From: Bacillota bacterium
Lineage (GTDB): Bacteria; Bacillota; Clostridia; Lachnospirales; Lachnospiraceae
Assembly (NCBI GenBank): GCA_023411555.1
Contig: JAEYOQ010000026.1
Location: 1-64,000, forward strand
Direction: 5' to 3'
Length of the DNA stretch: 64,000 nt
Part shown: piece by piece, positions 55,183 to 63,944 of the stretch
How the letters are laid out: each line of letters begins with the position of its first letter
Numbering within the stretch: position 1 is the stretch's first letter
Translations under genes and position numbers: made by a program
Notes under the pieces: generated by a model
Seen by the model: the letters and a program-made list of their open reading frames with translations, nothing else
Database searches by the model: none
Told to the model about the DNA's origin: nothing

Positions 55183-56379
55183 TTAGCTTACTCCACCGGT
55201 TGTCACCGCTACGATTGTGATAGAAAGTAGAAATAACACTGTACCTACAAAAATGGTCTGAAGCAGTAAGGCTGCTGATTTACCGGAGGCACTAATGCAT
55301 TCAATGAAGCGTTTGTCCGATATGGGCTGAAGTACTGCACTTCCTATCTTGTAGATAGCGGTTACTACTAAAAGCTTCAAGAAGGGAACAGCAGCAATCG
55401 TTATCAGCGTAATCAAGCCGGCTACGCCGATCGCATTCTTGAGTAAGACACCTGCTCCTAGAATTGTCTGCGTCACTCCTCCCAGCGCGTCTCCGATTCC
55501 CGGGATTGCTTCTGATGCTTTAATCAGAGTAGACCGCTTTACCTGATCCACCACTGGAACAATAAGACCCTGAATTGCATTAAAACCAATCACTGCTGCC
55601 AGCATACTTTTTAAAATCCAGCTAATCGTGGTGGATAATAATTCAGCAAGCCTAGATAGCATATCTTCCTTGGATAGGTTGTTCGCTAATACAATTACCA
55701 GATAAAAGTTTATCATCGGTATTATGATTCTGATCAGAATAAAGTCCACTAGGGTTATGAGTAATAGGGCTGCTTCATAATACATGATCGAAGTGGTTGC
55801 CCCAGAGGTAAAGGCAACGGACATAAAGTAAGTCGGTATTAAGGCTCTCATAAAATCCAGGATAGAACTGATGGTAGTAGCAGCTATTCGAGAGACAGTG
55901 ATAAAGGAGCCGATTAACAGACCAAACAGTAATAGATAGGTTACATAATAACCTGTCTCTGACACCTGATTATTCTTAAAAGCCATTGAAAGGTTAGTAA
56001 ATAAAGCTGCTATCAAAGCTATGGTTATCAGACTTCCAAAAATACTTAGGTTGTCCTTTATCTCTCCCTGAATGGAGGCAACCAGCTCATCCGCCACTGC
56101 AGTCGGTGAAAAGGGTTTTTCACCACTGACCAATTGACCCACATAGGCACCGAAATCAAATCTATTCTTGTTGCCCATAACATCCTTAATCACCTCTTGT
56201 ATCTCGGAATAATCGATATTCTGTAAAGCATTGATTCCTCCTGTATTCGGGCTCCCAACTTCTATATCAGAATAAGCCAATACATTTGCTTCCCTCCCTA
56301 AGGATAATAGTAAAATAATAAAAAAAATAAGGGCTGACAGCCTTCTGCTACTTCTACTCCTTCTACAATTACTAAACAT
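55183..56379 (-). CDS. spoIIIAE: Stage III sporulation protein AE
   Basis: A 398-residue polytopic membrane protein with an N-terminal signal-like segment and about seven further helices (PTYFMSVAFTSGA, IPGIGDALGGVTQTILGAGVLLKNAIG). The likely start is the ATG at 56379, after GAGGTG at six to eight bases; a GTG at 56388 overlaps that site. Role: membrane subunit of the SpoIIIA complex. Confidence 0.93.
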   Translation of the reverse strand: MFSNCRRSRSSRRLSALIFFIILLLSLGREANVLAYSDIEVGSPNTGGINALQNIDYSEIQEVIKDVMGNKNRFDFGAYVGQLVSGEKPFSPTAVADELVASIQGEIKDNLSIFGSLITIALIAALFTNLSMAFKNNQVSETGYYVTYLLLFGLLIGSFITVSRIAATTISSILDFMRALIPTYFMSVAFTSGATTSIMYYEAALLLITLVDFILIRIIIPMINFYLVIVLANNLSKEDMLSRLAELLSTTISWILKSMLAAVIGFNAIQGLIVPVVDQVKRSTLIKASEAIPGIGDALGGVTQTILGAGVLLKNAIGVAGLITLITIAAVPFLKLLVVTAIYKIGSAVLQPISDKRFIECISASGKSAALLLQTIFVGTVLFLLSITIVAVTTGGVS

Positions 56380-56401
56380 GCATAGCACCTCATTTCCTAA
56401 A

Positions 56402-56797
56402 TCAAGCTGTTAGTAGATTATCTATGGTATCGAGAATGGCCAGCATAATTGGCATACTAATGGCCAGAATGGTTAGTTTCCCTACCAGCTCAATCTGTTC
56501 AGCAATTGCTGAATACCCCGTATCCTTACAGAGAGAGGAAGCGATCTCTGTTACATAGGTAATTCCTATAATCTTAATCAGTATTGTGACATAGGACTTA
56601 TTCATCCGAATATATCCCTGGAGCTGGTCTATGGCATCAAAGATTACCTCCAGCTTGCTAATTCCCCATAATATGATGAGAATACAAGCCCCTATACTGA
56701 TATAGAGTGAGTACTCCTCCTTACCCTTTTTAAAAATGATCGCCAGAATGATAGCAGCCAGTCCAACAACAGCAATTCTTATCATATTAATAACCAT
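56402..56797 (-). CDS. spoIIIAD: Stage III sporulation protein AD
   Basis: A 131-residue membrane protein, close to the usual 133. It has about four helices, including IAVVGLAAIILAIIFKKG and the conserved ITYVTEIASSLCKDTGYSAIAEQIELVGKLTILAISMPI. I start at the ATG at 56797; another ATG four codons later (56785) is possible. The upstream start region shares 21 exact bases with that of the chemoreceptor gene. Confidence 0.92.
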   Translation of the reverse strand: MVINMIRIAVVGLAAIILAIIFKKGKEEYSLYISIGACILIILWGISKLEVIFDAIDQLQGYIRMNKSYVTILIKIIGITYVTEIASSLCKDTGYSAIAEQIELVGKLTILAISMPIMLAILDTIDNLLTA

Positions 56798-56806
56798 GCC
56801 TTTCTC
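56786..56806. repeat. 21-bp exact repeat, copy 2 (across the spoIIIAD start)
   Basis: Identical to 14255-14275. Here the inner ATG of the repeat is the in-frame start chosen for spoIIIAD, with AAAGG directly before it. Confidence 0.7.
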
Positions 56807-56880
56807 ACAATCTGTAAATGTCATAGCAGGGGCGCCTTCACACTTTGGCTGTGCAGTCCTGCACCTTGACCCTATCACAG

Positions 56881-57078
56881 CTACACAATATTAAAAAGCT
56901 GCTGTATCGTTACAAACAATTCCGTTATATGGGGTAATAGCCACATAAGAACCAGAACCAGCCCTGCAAGACTAGTAAGAAAAGCGAGATCATCCCGGTT
57001 CGACTGCTTCAATATTTGGTTTAATACGGACACCAGTATTCCGACCAGTGCTATTCTTAATATTAAATAGATATCCAT
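56881..57078 (-). CDS. spoIIIAC: Stage III sporulation protein AC
   Basis: A 65-residue protein of two membrane helices (LILRIALVGILVSVLNQILKQ and FLTSLAGLVLVLMWLLPHI), matching family length. ATG at 57078 follows GGAG at six bases. Small membrane subunit of the SpoIIIA complex. Confidence 0.92.
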   Translation of the reverse strand: MDIYLILRIALVGILVSVLNQILKQSNRDDLAFLTSLAGLVLVLMWLLPHITELFVTIQQLFNIV

Positions 57079-57229
57079 AGGTTTCTCCATATAGGCGCAT
57101 AGCGCAATCTTTATTTTTGTAACAGTTCAGCTATACAATATTCATCCATGATATTCAGGAGGACACTTTCTTTCATTTGAATATCAGGGCGAAATTAGTA
57201 GGGCCTTCTGCCTAAGCCAGATGTACTCC

Positions 57230-57754
57230 TTAGATCATTATAATGGCGATGAATACTCCAGCCATAATACCCAGGCTATTATATAGATATGCCCTTTCCT
57301 TCACTATCTTGGCCAGCTCTGCAAGTTCATCCTCTAATTGGGACAGATATAGATCAAAGGTATTCATCTGCATATCCTTATCCAGATACCCTAGATTTTC
57401 TCCAAAGGCTATGAGCTGTGCCTTGTCCTTCTTTGATAAAGAGGTATTTACCAGCTCCCGTTCTACCGCCGTCTTCCATATCTGTGAGAAGGTCTGTCCT
57501 GATAATTCCTGTAGCCTAATACTGGTATACTGAAAAAAGGGGTGGAAGCTTCCCTTATACCTCCTTGCCAGTACACTGATTGCTTCCGGGAGAGGGGTAT
57601 TCGCATAACGGATATCTCCCTTCAACAGCCCGATCAATTTTCTTAACTCCTTCAGATCCTCAATCCGGTTCTTCATCTCAGTACTGAAGAAAAATCCGAT
57701 GCCAGTAGAGGATGCTATTACCAGAATGCATCCTATGATTTTTAAGATATTCAT
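57230..57754 (-). CDS. spoIIIAB: Stage III sporulation protein AB
   Basis: A 174-residue protein with an N-terminal helix (about 4-22), a cytoplasmic GspF-like helical domain (LRKLIGLLKGDIRYANTPLPEAI) and a C-terminal helix (SLGIMAGVFIAIIMI). The frame extends upstream over the end of spoIIIAA, but the ATG at 57754 with AGGAGG is the natural start. It is thought to pair with the SpoIIIAA ATPase. Confidence 0.93.
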   Translation of the reverse strand: MNILKIIGCILVIASSTGIGFFFSTEMKNRIEDLKELRKLIGLLKGDIRYANTPLPEAISVLARRYKGSFHPFFQYTSIRLQELSGQTFSQIWKTAVERELVNTSLSKKDKAQLIAFGENLGYLDKDMQMNTFDLYLSQLEDELAELAKIVKERAYLYNSLGIMAGVFIAIIMI

Positions 57755-57776
57755 GCCGGTTTGTCCTCCTTTTCCC

Positions 57777-58742
57777 CTAGATCCTATCTGAGTAATATAG
57801 TCTTTTCCATTGCATATCATATATTTCTTCAAGGTGACCAATTCCCTTGACATTACTTAGGATGATATAACGCTCAAAGAGTCTTTTATCAATCAATTCG
57901 CCTAAGGTGGGCTTATTTTTAACGTCCTCAAGAGAGCTTCCGTGAACTGTTGCAATCAGTTTACAGCCGCAGCCAATGACATAATCGATGGCCTCCAGCT
58001 CCTCCTTGGAGCCTAGCTCATCTACCGCAATAACCTGCGGAGACATGGACCTTATTAACATTAGCATCCCCTTTGCCTTGGGGCAGCAGTCCAGAATATC
58101 CGTCCTAATCCCCAGCTCATTCTGTGGTGTTCCCATATAGCAGGCGCCAATCTCCGAACGTTCATCGACCACCCCGATTGACATACCTGGTAACAGCTCA
58201 CTGCCATCTGACAGCTGGCGTATCACATCCCTAAGCAGGGTAGTCTTTCCGCACCTGGGTGGTGAAATAATCAGCGTATGGTAGATTCCTTTACTCTGCT
58301 GATTAATGATATAGGGAAGCACCCTGTTTGCGCAGCCCTTAACCTGATGAGCAAGACGCACATTGATAAAGGAAATGTGCTTCATTCCCTTTATGGCATC
58401 CTCTTCAATGATAGTTTTACCTGCAATTCCAATTCGATGGCCTCCGCTGATGGTGATAAAGCCCTGCTTTATCTCCTCTTCAAAAGCATAGAGCGAATAA
58501 TTACTAATATACTCCATGGTCTCCCGAAGCTCATTTCTGGTGATAATAAATGCTTTTGCCGGATGGTCCAAAAGCTTGGCCTCCTCCGAGATAAAGACTT
58601 CTCGATTGCAATAAATAATCATAAGAGGCGCATTGATTCTAAGACGAATCTCCTGCAGCTTTTCATAGTCAACGACTAATTTACCAAAAATAGTTCGAAG
58701 CTTCAGTGATAAGATTTTTAACAGCTCGTCTTTTGTGCTCAT
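57777..58742 (-). CDS. spoIIIAA: Stage III sporulation protein AA
   Basis: A 321-residue secretion-type ATPase of the SpoIIIA complex, expressed in the mother cell and needed for engulfment-linked gene expression in the forespore. Walker A lies in LIISPPRCGKTTLLRDVIRQ, Walker B-like DELGSKEELEAI follows, with GVVDERSEI between. First gene of the eight-gene operon; GGGGGG lies seven bases before the ATG. The upstream gap (58743-58986) should contain a SigE promoter, but I could not pick one with confidence. Confidence 0.95.
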   Translation of the reverse strand: MSTKDELLKILSLKLRTIFGKLVVDYEKLQEIRLRINAPLMIIYCNREVFISEEAKLLDHPAKAFIITRNELRETMEYISNYSLYAFEEEIKQGFITISGGHRIGIAGKTIIEEDAIKGMKHISFINVRLAHQVKGCANRVLPYIINQQSKGIYHTLIISPPRCGKTTLLRDVIRQLSDGSELLPGMSIGVVDERSEIGACYMGTPQNELGIRTDILDCCPKAKGMLMLIRSMSPQVIAVDELGSKEELEAIDYVIGCGCKLIATVHGSSLEDVKNKPTLGELIDKRLFERYIILSNVKGIGHLEEIYDMQWKRLYYSDRI

Positions 58743-58936
58743 TCTGCTCCCCCCTATCCTATTCCATCGATGGCTTATCCACCAACTATTTAAAACAAGA
58801 TATTCTCCGGTGAATAAAAATATTACTGTGAGATGACAAGAAATATCTTGTATATTTTTATCTTCTATATTATTCTGTTAAGCATGATAGATACGGACAT
58901 AAGGTCCTGCGTCTGGGATTGGCGATTTGATTGATT

Positions 58937-58964
58937 TTGATTGATTAGGAATAATCGTTATAAG
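58937..58964 (+). promoter_or_regulatory. Possible promoter of aroE
   Basis: TTGATT (58937-58942), 16-base spacer, TATAAG (58959-58964). The -35 lies in a short GATTGATTTTGATTGATT repeat. Confidence 0.4.
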
Positions 58965-58995
58965 AAATAGTAGACAGGAAAACGAGGTGTATAGG

Positions 58996-59760
58996 ATGCG
59001 TTATGGCTTGATTGGAGAAAAATTGGGACACAGCTATTCAAAGGTGATTCACGAGAAAATAGCCGATTATACTTATGATTTGATTCCCTTATCTAGAGAG
59101 GAATTCAAAGCTTTTATGAATAAGAAGGATTTTACAGCGATCAATGTTACGATTCCCTATAAGCAGGCAGTCATCCCCTATCTGGATGAGCTAGATCCAC
59201 TGGCAAAGGAAATCGGTGCAGTGAATACCATCGTCAATCGGCAAGGCCACTACATTGGATATAACACCGATTTTTATGGCTTTATGTATATGCTTGACCA
59301 CAACGGTATCCGGCCTAAGGACAAGAAGTGCCTGATTCTGGGCAGTGGCGGCACCTCTCATACTGTATCTGCGGTTTTCAGACACTTAGGAGCTTCCGAG
59401 GTTCTTATCGTTAGCCGTCAGACCTCTGAAACAACGATCTCCTACGAGGAATGCTACGCTAAACATACTGATGCCCAGATTATCGCCAATACTACACCGC
59501 AAGGAATGTATCCAAACATTGATTCCTCCCCACTCGACCTGACCACCTTTACCGCTTGTGAGGCTGTTGTGGACGCTATCTTTAATCCTCTGGAGACGAA
59601 GCTTACCAGGCAGGCAAAACTGCTTGGAATGAAGGGTGTAACCGGTCTTGAGATGCTTGTCGCTCAGGCAAAGCAGGCCATAGAATATTTTCTAGATACG
59701 AAGCTGGAGGACCGGGTAATCGAAGATACCTACCAATATCTACTTAAGGTAATAAAATAA
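58996..59760 (+). CDS. aroE: Shikimate dehydrogenase
   Basis: A 254-residue NADP enzyme that reduces 3-dehydroshikimate in aromatic amino-acid synthesis. Substrate-site GHSYSK (11-16), catalytic lysine K56 in NVTIPYKQ, aspartate D92 in NTDFYG, and the nucleotide-binding LILGSGGTS (about 113-121) are all present. I start at the ATG at 58996, eight bases after GAGG; a GTG at 58987 overlaps that site. One of only two full-length genes on the plus strand, and apart from other shikimate-pathway genes. Confidence 0.93.
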   Translation: MRYGLIGEKLGHSYSKVIHEKIADYTYDLIPLSREEFKAFMNKKDFTAINVTIPYKQAVIPYLDELDPLAKEIGAVNTIVNRQGHYIGYNTDFYGFMYMLDHNGIRPKDKKCLILGSGGTSHTVSAVFRHLGASEVLIVSRQTSETTISYEECYAKHTDAQIIANTTPQGMYPNIDSSPLDLTTFTACEAVVDAIFNPLETKLTRQAKLLGMKGVTGLEMLVAQAKQAIEYFLDTKLEDRVIEDTYQYLLKVIK

Positions 59761-59845
59761 TTCTTAAGATAAAAATATGTCCTGCTGTATATGCGGCTGT
59801 TTTTACCATATTATTACCTTACATTACATTGTAATAATCTACATA

Positions 59846-59894
59846 TTAAAAAGCATAATCCAAGAAAGTCATTATTTGTCATGAATTATGCTTT
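59846..59894 (-). terminator. Terminator of the GIY-YIG gene
   Basis: AAAGCATAAT (59850-59859) and ATTATGCTTT (59885-59894), 10-bp perfect stem, with five T on the minus strand. It may also catch aroE transcripts. Confidence 0.65.
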
Positions 59895-59901
59895 AATTTA
59901 C

Positions 59902-60246
59902 TTATGTCCTATTCTTATCATTGCTGTTATCCATCCACATATCATAAAGAACACGGATATCATCCGCAAACTCTTTATCCGTCTGTTTCTCACTTTTTTC
60001 AAGCTTCTCTAGAATTTCGAAAGAAAATGTATCTGCACCATACTGCTTCCAATCCGGTAACATAGCCGGTTCGGGGCATGAGTTCGTCGATACAAAGAAC
60101 TTAAACTTATTGATCTGTCCTGCTAAGTCAGGCGATGATTTAATCCACTTACGACCACTCCCACTACATTTTATACAGTATACACCACCTGCCATCGTCC
60201 TGTTTTTATATTGATCCTTTATCTCTTTTTTTGAAAGCCTTTCCAT
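59902..60246 (-). CDS. Small GIY-YIG nuclease-like protein
   Basis: A 114-residue protein of a compact GIY-YIG family common in Firmicutes. It starts MERLSKKEIKDQYKNRTMAG, then GGVYCIKCSGSGRKWIKSSPD, where the second part of the motif is degenerate (KWIKS), and continues with NSCPEPAMLPDWKQYG, FSFEILEKLEK and FADDIRVLYDMW. The start at 60246 follows AGGAGG at nine bases. Whether it cuts DNA is unknown. Confidence 0.82.
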   Translation of the reverse strand: MERLSKKEIKDQYKNRTMAGGVYCIKCSGSGRKWIKSSPDLAGQINKFKFFVSTNSCPEPAMLPDWKQYGADTFSFEILEKLEKSEKQTDKEFADDIRVLYDMWMDNSNDKNRT

Positions 60247-60565
60247 AATGATGCTCCTCCTTTTATTCACTAAGTGAAGTTAATCCTCCTATATAATCCG
60301 CTATTCATCCAATTGACATCCTATCATATCCACTCTTAATATAACCTAAAGTGATGAATATAGCACTAAACGATCCGTTGAGTTGTAGGATAACCTTGTC
60401 ACATTAGCATTCTTTAATGTCTGTAAATGCACAGTCAACAACGAGTAATCCATATAATAATAGCGCTACCCATAGAGAACCTCCTTCTCTATGAATTGCG
60501 CTTTATAATTTCCTATATTGAGCAAAAAATCTTCGTTACACAAAAGTCTCAAATATGATTATCAT
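60247..60565. other. Intergenic region
   Basis: 319 bp. It contains a long stem-loop (next entry) and otherwise AT-rich sequence; no gene is supported. Confidence 0.55.
60462..60502 (-). terminator. Stem-loop, possible terminator of the 60566-61024 gene
   Basis: CATAGAGAA (60471-60479) and TTCTCTATG (60485-60493) form a 9-bp stem, extended after an internal loop by AGCGC/GCGCT (60462-60466, 60498-60502). The T-run is weak. Confidence 0.45.
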
Positions 60566-61024
60566 CTAATTTACAGATAGGATATTTCCATCCTTGCCAT
60601 CTACTAAAAATTCATACTTTTCAATATCATTCAATATTACATGTCCAGACCATGTTCCAGTGTCTTTTATGATCCCATCTAAAAAAAACATTTCCACCGA
60701 ATAGTCTTTTTCATCAATATTATATACCTTATGGATCTCTTCTACTCCAAGCTTAGCAGCCTCTTCTACGGTAATCTCACCGTTTTGTGGTCGTGCGCTT
60801 CCTCTTATTAGAATGGTATAATCATCAGCTACAATGGTTTCTAATGTGGACTCATCATTAACCACCTCATCAGAAGTATACTCATCCTGCGAAAGCTCCG
60901 TACTTCCTTCCTTTGGTGTCCTTTTCTTGCTAAGCTGAGTATTGATCTCAAAGATTGCACTAATTATTATTACAACAGCTAAAATAGTACCAATTAACAT
61001 AATTAAATATTTAGATTTTCTCAT
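60566..61024 (-). CDS. Hypothetical membrane-anchored protein, PepSY-like tail
   Basis: A 152-residue protein with one N-terminal helix (about 6-25), an acidic serine/threonine-rich linker (about 32-65) and an extracellular domain. Its last part, ITVEEAAKLGVEEI, SVEMFFLDGI and EFLVDGKDGNILSV, resembles a PepSY-type fold. Function unknown. AAGGGG lies 11 bases before the ATG. Confidence 0.6.
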   Translation of the reverse strand: MRKSKYLIMLIGTILAVVIIISAIFEINTQLSKKRTPKEGSTELSQDEYTSDEVVNDESTLETIVADDYTILIRGSARPQNGEITVEEAAKLGVEEIHKVYNIDEKDYSVEMFFLDGIIKDTGTWSGHVILNDIEKYEFLVDGKDGNILSVN

Positions 61025-61149
61025 TTGAATATTTTCCCCTTCCTCATTATTAATCTAATACAGAATACATCAAATATCCAAATTTTTCAATAATATTACA
61101 CCTTAAATTTATCTTAATTTTTTATCATGATATTACTTTTCACAGCTAG

Positions 61150-61683
61150 CTAGAAATGTTTGATGCCATAATGAAGCTCCACAAACTGATTATAGCGATT
61201 GACATCTATTAATGACAATTGTGTCTGAGACTCATTGCCTCTAAATAAGGGGATGCCACTACCTAATAGGCTCGGTGCGATTGTAAGAATAATCTCATCT
61301 ACTAGCTTCTCTTTGATATAGATCTCTAGTAAATCACCACCACCAACAAGCCAAATATTTTTGCCCTCTTTATTCTTTAAGTCATTTGTTAATTGGATAA
61401 TATCATCATGAACAAATGTAACATATTCGTTCGCTTCTCTTTTTGTTCTGGTAAAGACATAGCACTCCTTGCCCTTATATGGGAAAATATCTTTTTCATG
61501 GTCCATAATCCAATCATATGTAACCCGTCCCATTAAAATAGTATCGACAGTACTATAGAACTTAGAATAGCCGTTATCCCCTTCTCCTTCGACGGATAAT
61601 AACCAATCCAAATTGTGTTCTTTGGTAGCGATATATCCATCTAAGCTAGCAGCAATATATAACACTACTTTACGCTGACTCAT
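61150..61683 (-). CDS. RibD-C/dihydrofolate reductase-fold protein
   Basis: A 177-residue protein of the YyaP/YwjB group: VVLYIAASLDGYIATKEHNLDWL at the start, TILMGRVTYDWI, and IWLVGGGDLLEIYIKEKLVDEIILTIAPSLLGSGIPLF. The fold binds NADPH; a reductase function is assumed, but the substrate of these stand-alone proteins is unknown. AGGAGGGG precedes the ATG. It follows tag by 26 bp in the same direction. Confidence 0.88.
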   Translation of the reverse strand: MSQRKVVLYIAASLDGYIATKEHNLDWLLSVEGEGDNGYSKFYSTVDTILMGRVTYDWIMDHEKDIFPYKGKECYVFTRTKREANEYVTFVHDDIIQLTNDLKNKEGKNIWLVGGGDLLEIYIKEKLVDEIILTIAPSLLGSGIPLFRGNESQTQLSLIDVNRYNQFVELHYGIKHF

Positions 61684-61709
61684 GAACCACCCCTCCTAAA
61701 TCTATTTCT

Positions 61710-62285
61710 CTAATTATTTAACATTTCCTCATAAACAAAACACTTCGTTATATGATCATTAACCATACCAATCGCTTGCATGAATGAATAGATTATAGTA
61801 GAACCAACAAACTTAAAGCCCATTTTCTTTAAGTCTTTGCTTATCTTATCGGAAAGCAGGGTCCTGGTAGGCACATTCTCAAGCTCCTCCCAATGACCAA
61901 TTATAGGTGTATTATCTACGTACTCCCATATAAACTTATCAAAGCTCCCGTATTCATCTACCACTCTTAAAAACGATTTGGCGTTGGTCACCGCTGCATT
62001 AATTTTTAGACGATTCCTTATTATTTTTTCGTTTGCCATGAGTTCCTGAAGCTTTGCATCGTTATAAAGTGAAACCTTATAGGGATCAAACCCATCAAAA
62101 GCCTCTCTGAATGCTTCTCTCTTATTAAGTACGGTTATCCATGCGAGTCCCGCCTGCATCCCCTCTAGAATGAGCATTTCAAACAGCTTGACATCATCAT
62201 GTACAGGACGTCCCCATTCGTTATCATGATAGTCAATGTATATTGGGGTATTGCCTGCCCAAGCGCATCTTATTTTTTCATTCAT
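61710..62285 (-). CDS. tag: DNA-3-methyladenine glycosylase I
   Basis: A 191-residue base-excision repair enzyme. It begins IRCAWAGNTPIYIDYHDNEWGRPVHDD, the Tag signature, followed by LEGMQAGLAWITVLNKREAFREAF and a C-terminal GFKFVGSTIIYSFMQAIGMVNDH. It removes 3-methyladenine from alkylated DNA. GGAGG lies upstream of the ATG. Probably co-transcribed with the RibD-C-like gene downstream. Confidence 0.94.
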   Translation of the reverse strand: MNEKIRCAWAGNTPIYIDYHDNEWGRPVHDDVKLFEMLILEGMQAGLAWITVLNKREAFREAFDGFDPYKVSLYNDAKLQELMANEKIIRNRLKINAAVTNAKSFLRVVDEYGSFDKFIWEYVDNTPIIGHWEELENVPTRTLLSDKISKDLKKMGFKFVGSTIIYSFMQAIGMVNDHITKCFVYEEMLNN

Positions 62286-62487
62286 GAAGCTTGTCCTCCG
62301 ATCGACATCTATAAGTATCTCTCTACTTGGATCAAGAGAGTATAAATTTTCCTAATCATATCACAATAAACCTGACTACACAATGTCATATTATACTAGC
62401 TTCTGTTCGCAAAATATTTAGATTACTTAATGCACCACGATCTATGTTTCAAGATATCTTCCTAAGCTCTGATTGACTTTTCTCAGG

Positions 62488-63207
62488 CTAGAAGAAATGA
62501 TCTCCCTTTTTATTATTGTTGGCATGCTTATGTGATAATACAGGTTTTCTAGGAAGGGGATCTAATTGACTTTGTAACGCTTTTAACTCCTCGATCCATT
62601 CATCTCTATGATCCTCTTTATTATATATTATCATTTCATTGCCAAATACTATTCGCGTTTTCTCCGTCATAGACGGTTGCTCCAGAAACACAGGTAGTAT
62701 TGGCTTTTCGGTTAAGTATGACAAGGAAAATATTCCTTTCGATATTCGATCAACACTGTTGCAATTAATATCCGATATAGTCCCTTGAGGAAAAATAAGT
62801 ACATGCTTCGGTGATGCTACATTCTTTAGATATCTTGATAAATCAATTAAGACCTTTGTCATATCTCCAGGTGACTTTCTATCCACACCAATTAAATCGT
62901 AATACTTAGAGACGAATGCCATCAGCCTTTCGTTTTCTACCCATTCTTTTTTTGAGAGAATTCTTATGTTATTGTGTAATAACCCTAATATGATTGCGTC
63001 AAAATCACTTACATGGTTCGAAGCGATAATGTAATCCTTTTTATCTAAATCAGGCATATTATATATTTTCACATTAAATAATTGATATATCCCCTTTTTC
63101 AATTCTCCCTTATTAGTAACATCTACTCCCATATCTACAAGCTTTTGTAGAATTACATTCAAATATTCCGGTGCTTCCTCTCCGCTGAAGCTCAAAGTAT
63201 TATTCAT
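62488..63207 (-). CDS. PlsC-type lysophospholipid acyltransferase-like protein
   Basis: A 239-residue acyltransferase-fold protein with the catalytic NHVSDFD (N64-H65...D70) and the substrate-binding FPQGT, a Q variant of the usual FPEGT. There is no clear membrane helix, so peripheral membrane association is likely. The substrate may be a phospholipid precursor or another acyl acceptor. GGGAGG precedes the ATG. Confidence 0.8.
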   Translation of the reverse strand: MNNTLSFSGEEAPEYLNVILQKLVDMGVDVTNKGELKKGIYQLFNVKIYNMPDLDKKDYIIASNHVSDFDAIILGLLHNNIRILSKKEWVENERLMAFVSKYYDLIGVDRKSPGDMTKVLIDLSRYLKNVASPKHVLIFPQGTISDINCNSVDRISKGIFSLSYLTEKPILPVFLEQPSMTEKTRIVFGNEMIIYNKEDHRDEWIEELKALQSQLDPLPRKPVLSHKHANNNKKGDHFF

Positions 63208-63273
63208 TAATTAAATCCTCCCAGCCTTTCATATAGCATACATTAATAAGTCAGTCATATTGAAGATATCACA

Positions 63274-63309
63274 TACGTTATCTCTTACGTTATCTCTTAC
63301 GTTATCTTT
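63274..63309. repeat. 12-bp tandem repeat, three copies
   Basis: TACGTTATCTCT occurs at 63274-63285 and 63286-63297, then as TACGTTATCTTT at 63298-63309, in the gap between efp and the acyltransferase gene. Confidence 0.85.
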
Positions 63310-63320
63310 TATTATAAAGC

Positions 63321-63365
63321 AAAAAAAAACGCAATCCAAGGAAAATTTAATTTCCCGAGATTGCG
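63321..63365 (-). terminator. Terminator of efp
   Basis: Minus-strand CGCAATC (63365-63359) and GATTGCG (63336-63330), with inner GGAAA/TTTCC pairing, followed by nine T. Confidence 0.9.
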
Positions 63366-63386
63366 CCAAAAAAATTCTTATAATAA

Positions 63387-63944
63387 TTAAACTCTCTTCA
63401 TATATTCGCCAGATCTAGTATCAATCTGAATCTTGTCACCCTGTTCAACGAATAAAGGTACATAAACGGTTGCACCTGTCTCAACAACTGCAGGCTTAGT
63501 AGCACCCTGTGCTGTATCACCCTTGAAGCCTGGCTCAGTGTCAGTAATAACAAGCTCTACAAATAACGGAGGCTCGATAGCAAATACCTGTCCAGCATGG
63601 GAAAGCATCTTAACCATCTCATTTTCCTTAACGAACTTAAGGGAATCACCAATAGCATCCTCATTCATACCAATCTGATCAAATGTCTCAACATTCATAA
63701 AGTGGTATAATTCACCATCAGAGTACAGATACTGCATATCGCTTCTTTCAATATGTGCCTGAGGAAATTTCTCGGTAGGTCGGAAAGTTTTTTCTGTAAC
63801 ACCACCGTTTTTGATATTCCTTAATTTAGTTCTTACAAAGGCTGCTCCCTTACCTGGCTTTACATGTTGAAACTCTATAATCTGATATACGTTATTGTCC
63901 ATTTCTATCGTCAGACCGTTTCTGAAATCGCCTGCTGAAATCAT
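63387..63944 (-). CDS. efp: Translation elongation factor P
   Basis: A 185-residue factor, exact family length, that relieves ribosome stalling at polyproline. The modifiable residue K32 stands in VKPGKGAAFVRTKL, followed by the OB domains and a C-terminal GDKIQIDTRSGEYMKRV. ATG at 63944 has AGGAGG ten bases upstream. Its promoter lies at or beyond the window edge. Confidence 0.96.
   Translation of the reverse strand: MISAGDFRNGLTIEMDNNVYQIIEFQHVKPGKGAAFVRTKLRNIKNGGVTEKTFRPTEKFPQAHIERSDMQYLYSDGELYHFMNVETFDQIGMNEDAIGDSLKFVKENEMVKMLSHAGQVFAIEPPLFVELVITDTEPGFKGDTAQGATKPAVVETGATVYVPLFVEQGDKIQIDTRSGEYMKRV

Noticed and set aside
57755..57853. Longer SpoIIIAB overlapping SpoIIIAA
   Set aside because: The extension reads the end of spoIIIAA in another frame, and the shorter protein has normal length, a membrane-helix start and AGGAGG.
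58743..58986. SigE promoter of spoIIIAA
   Set aside because: Several AT-rich stretches partly fit the consensus; none was clear enough to list.
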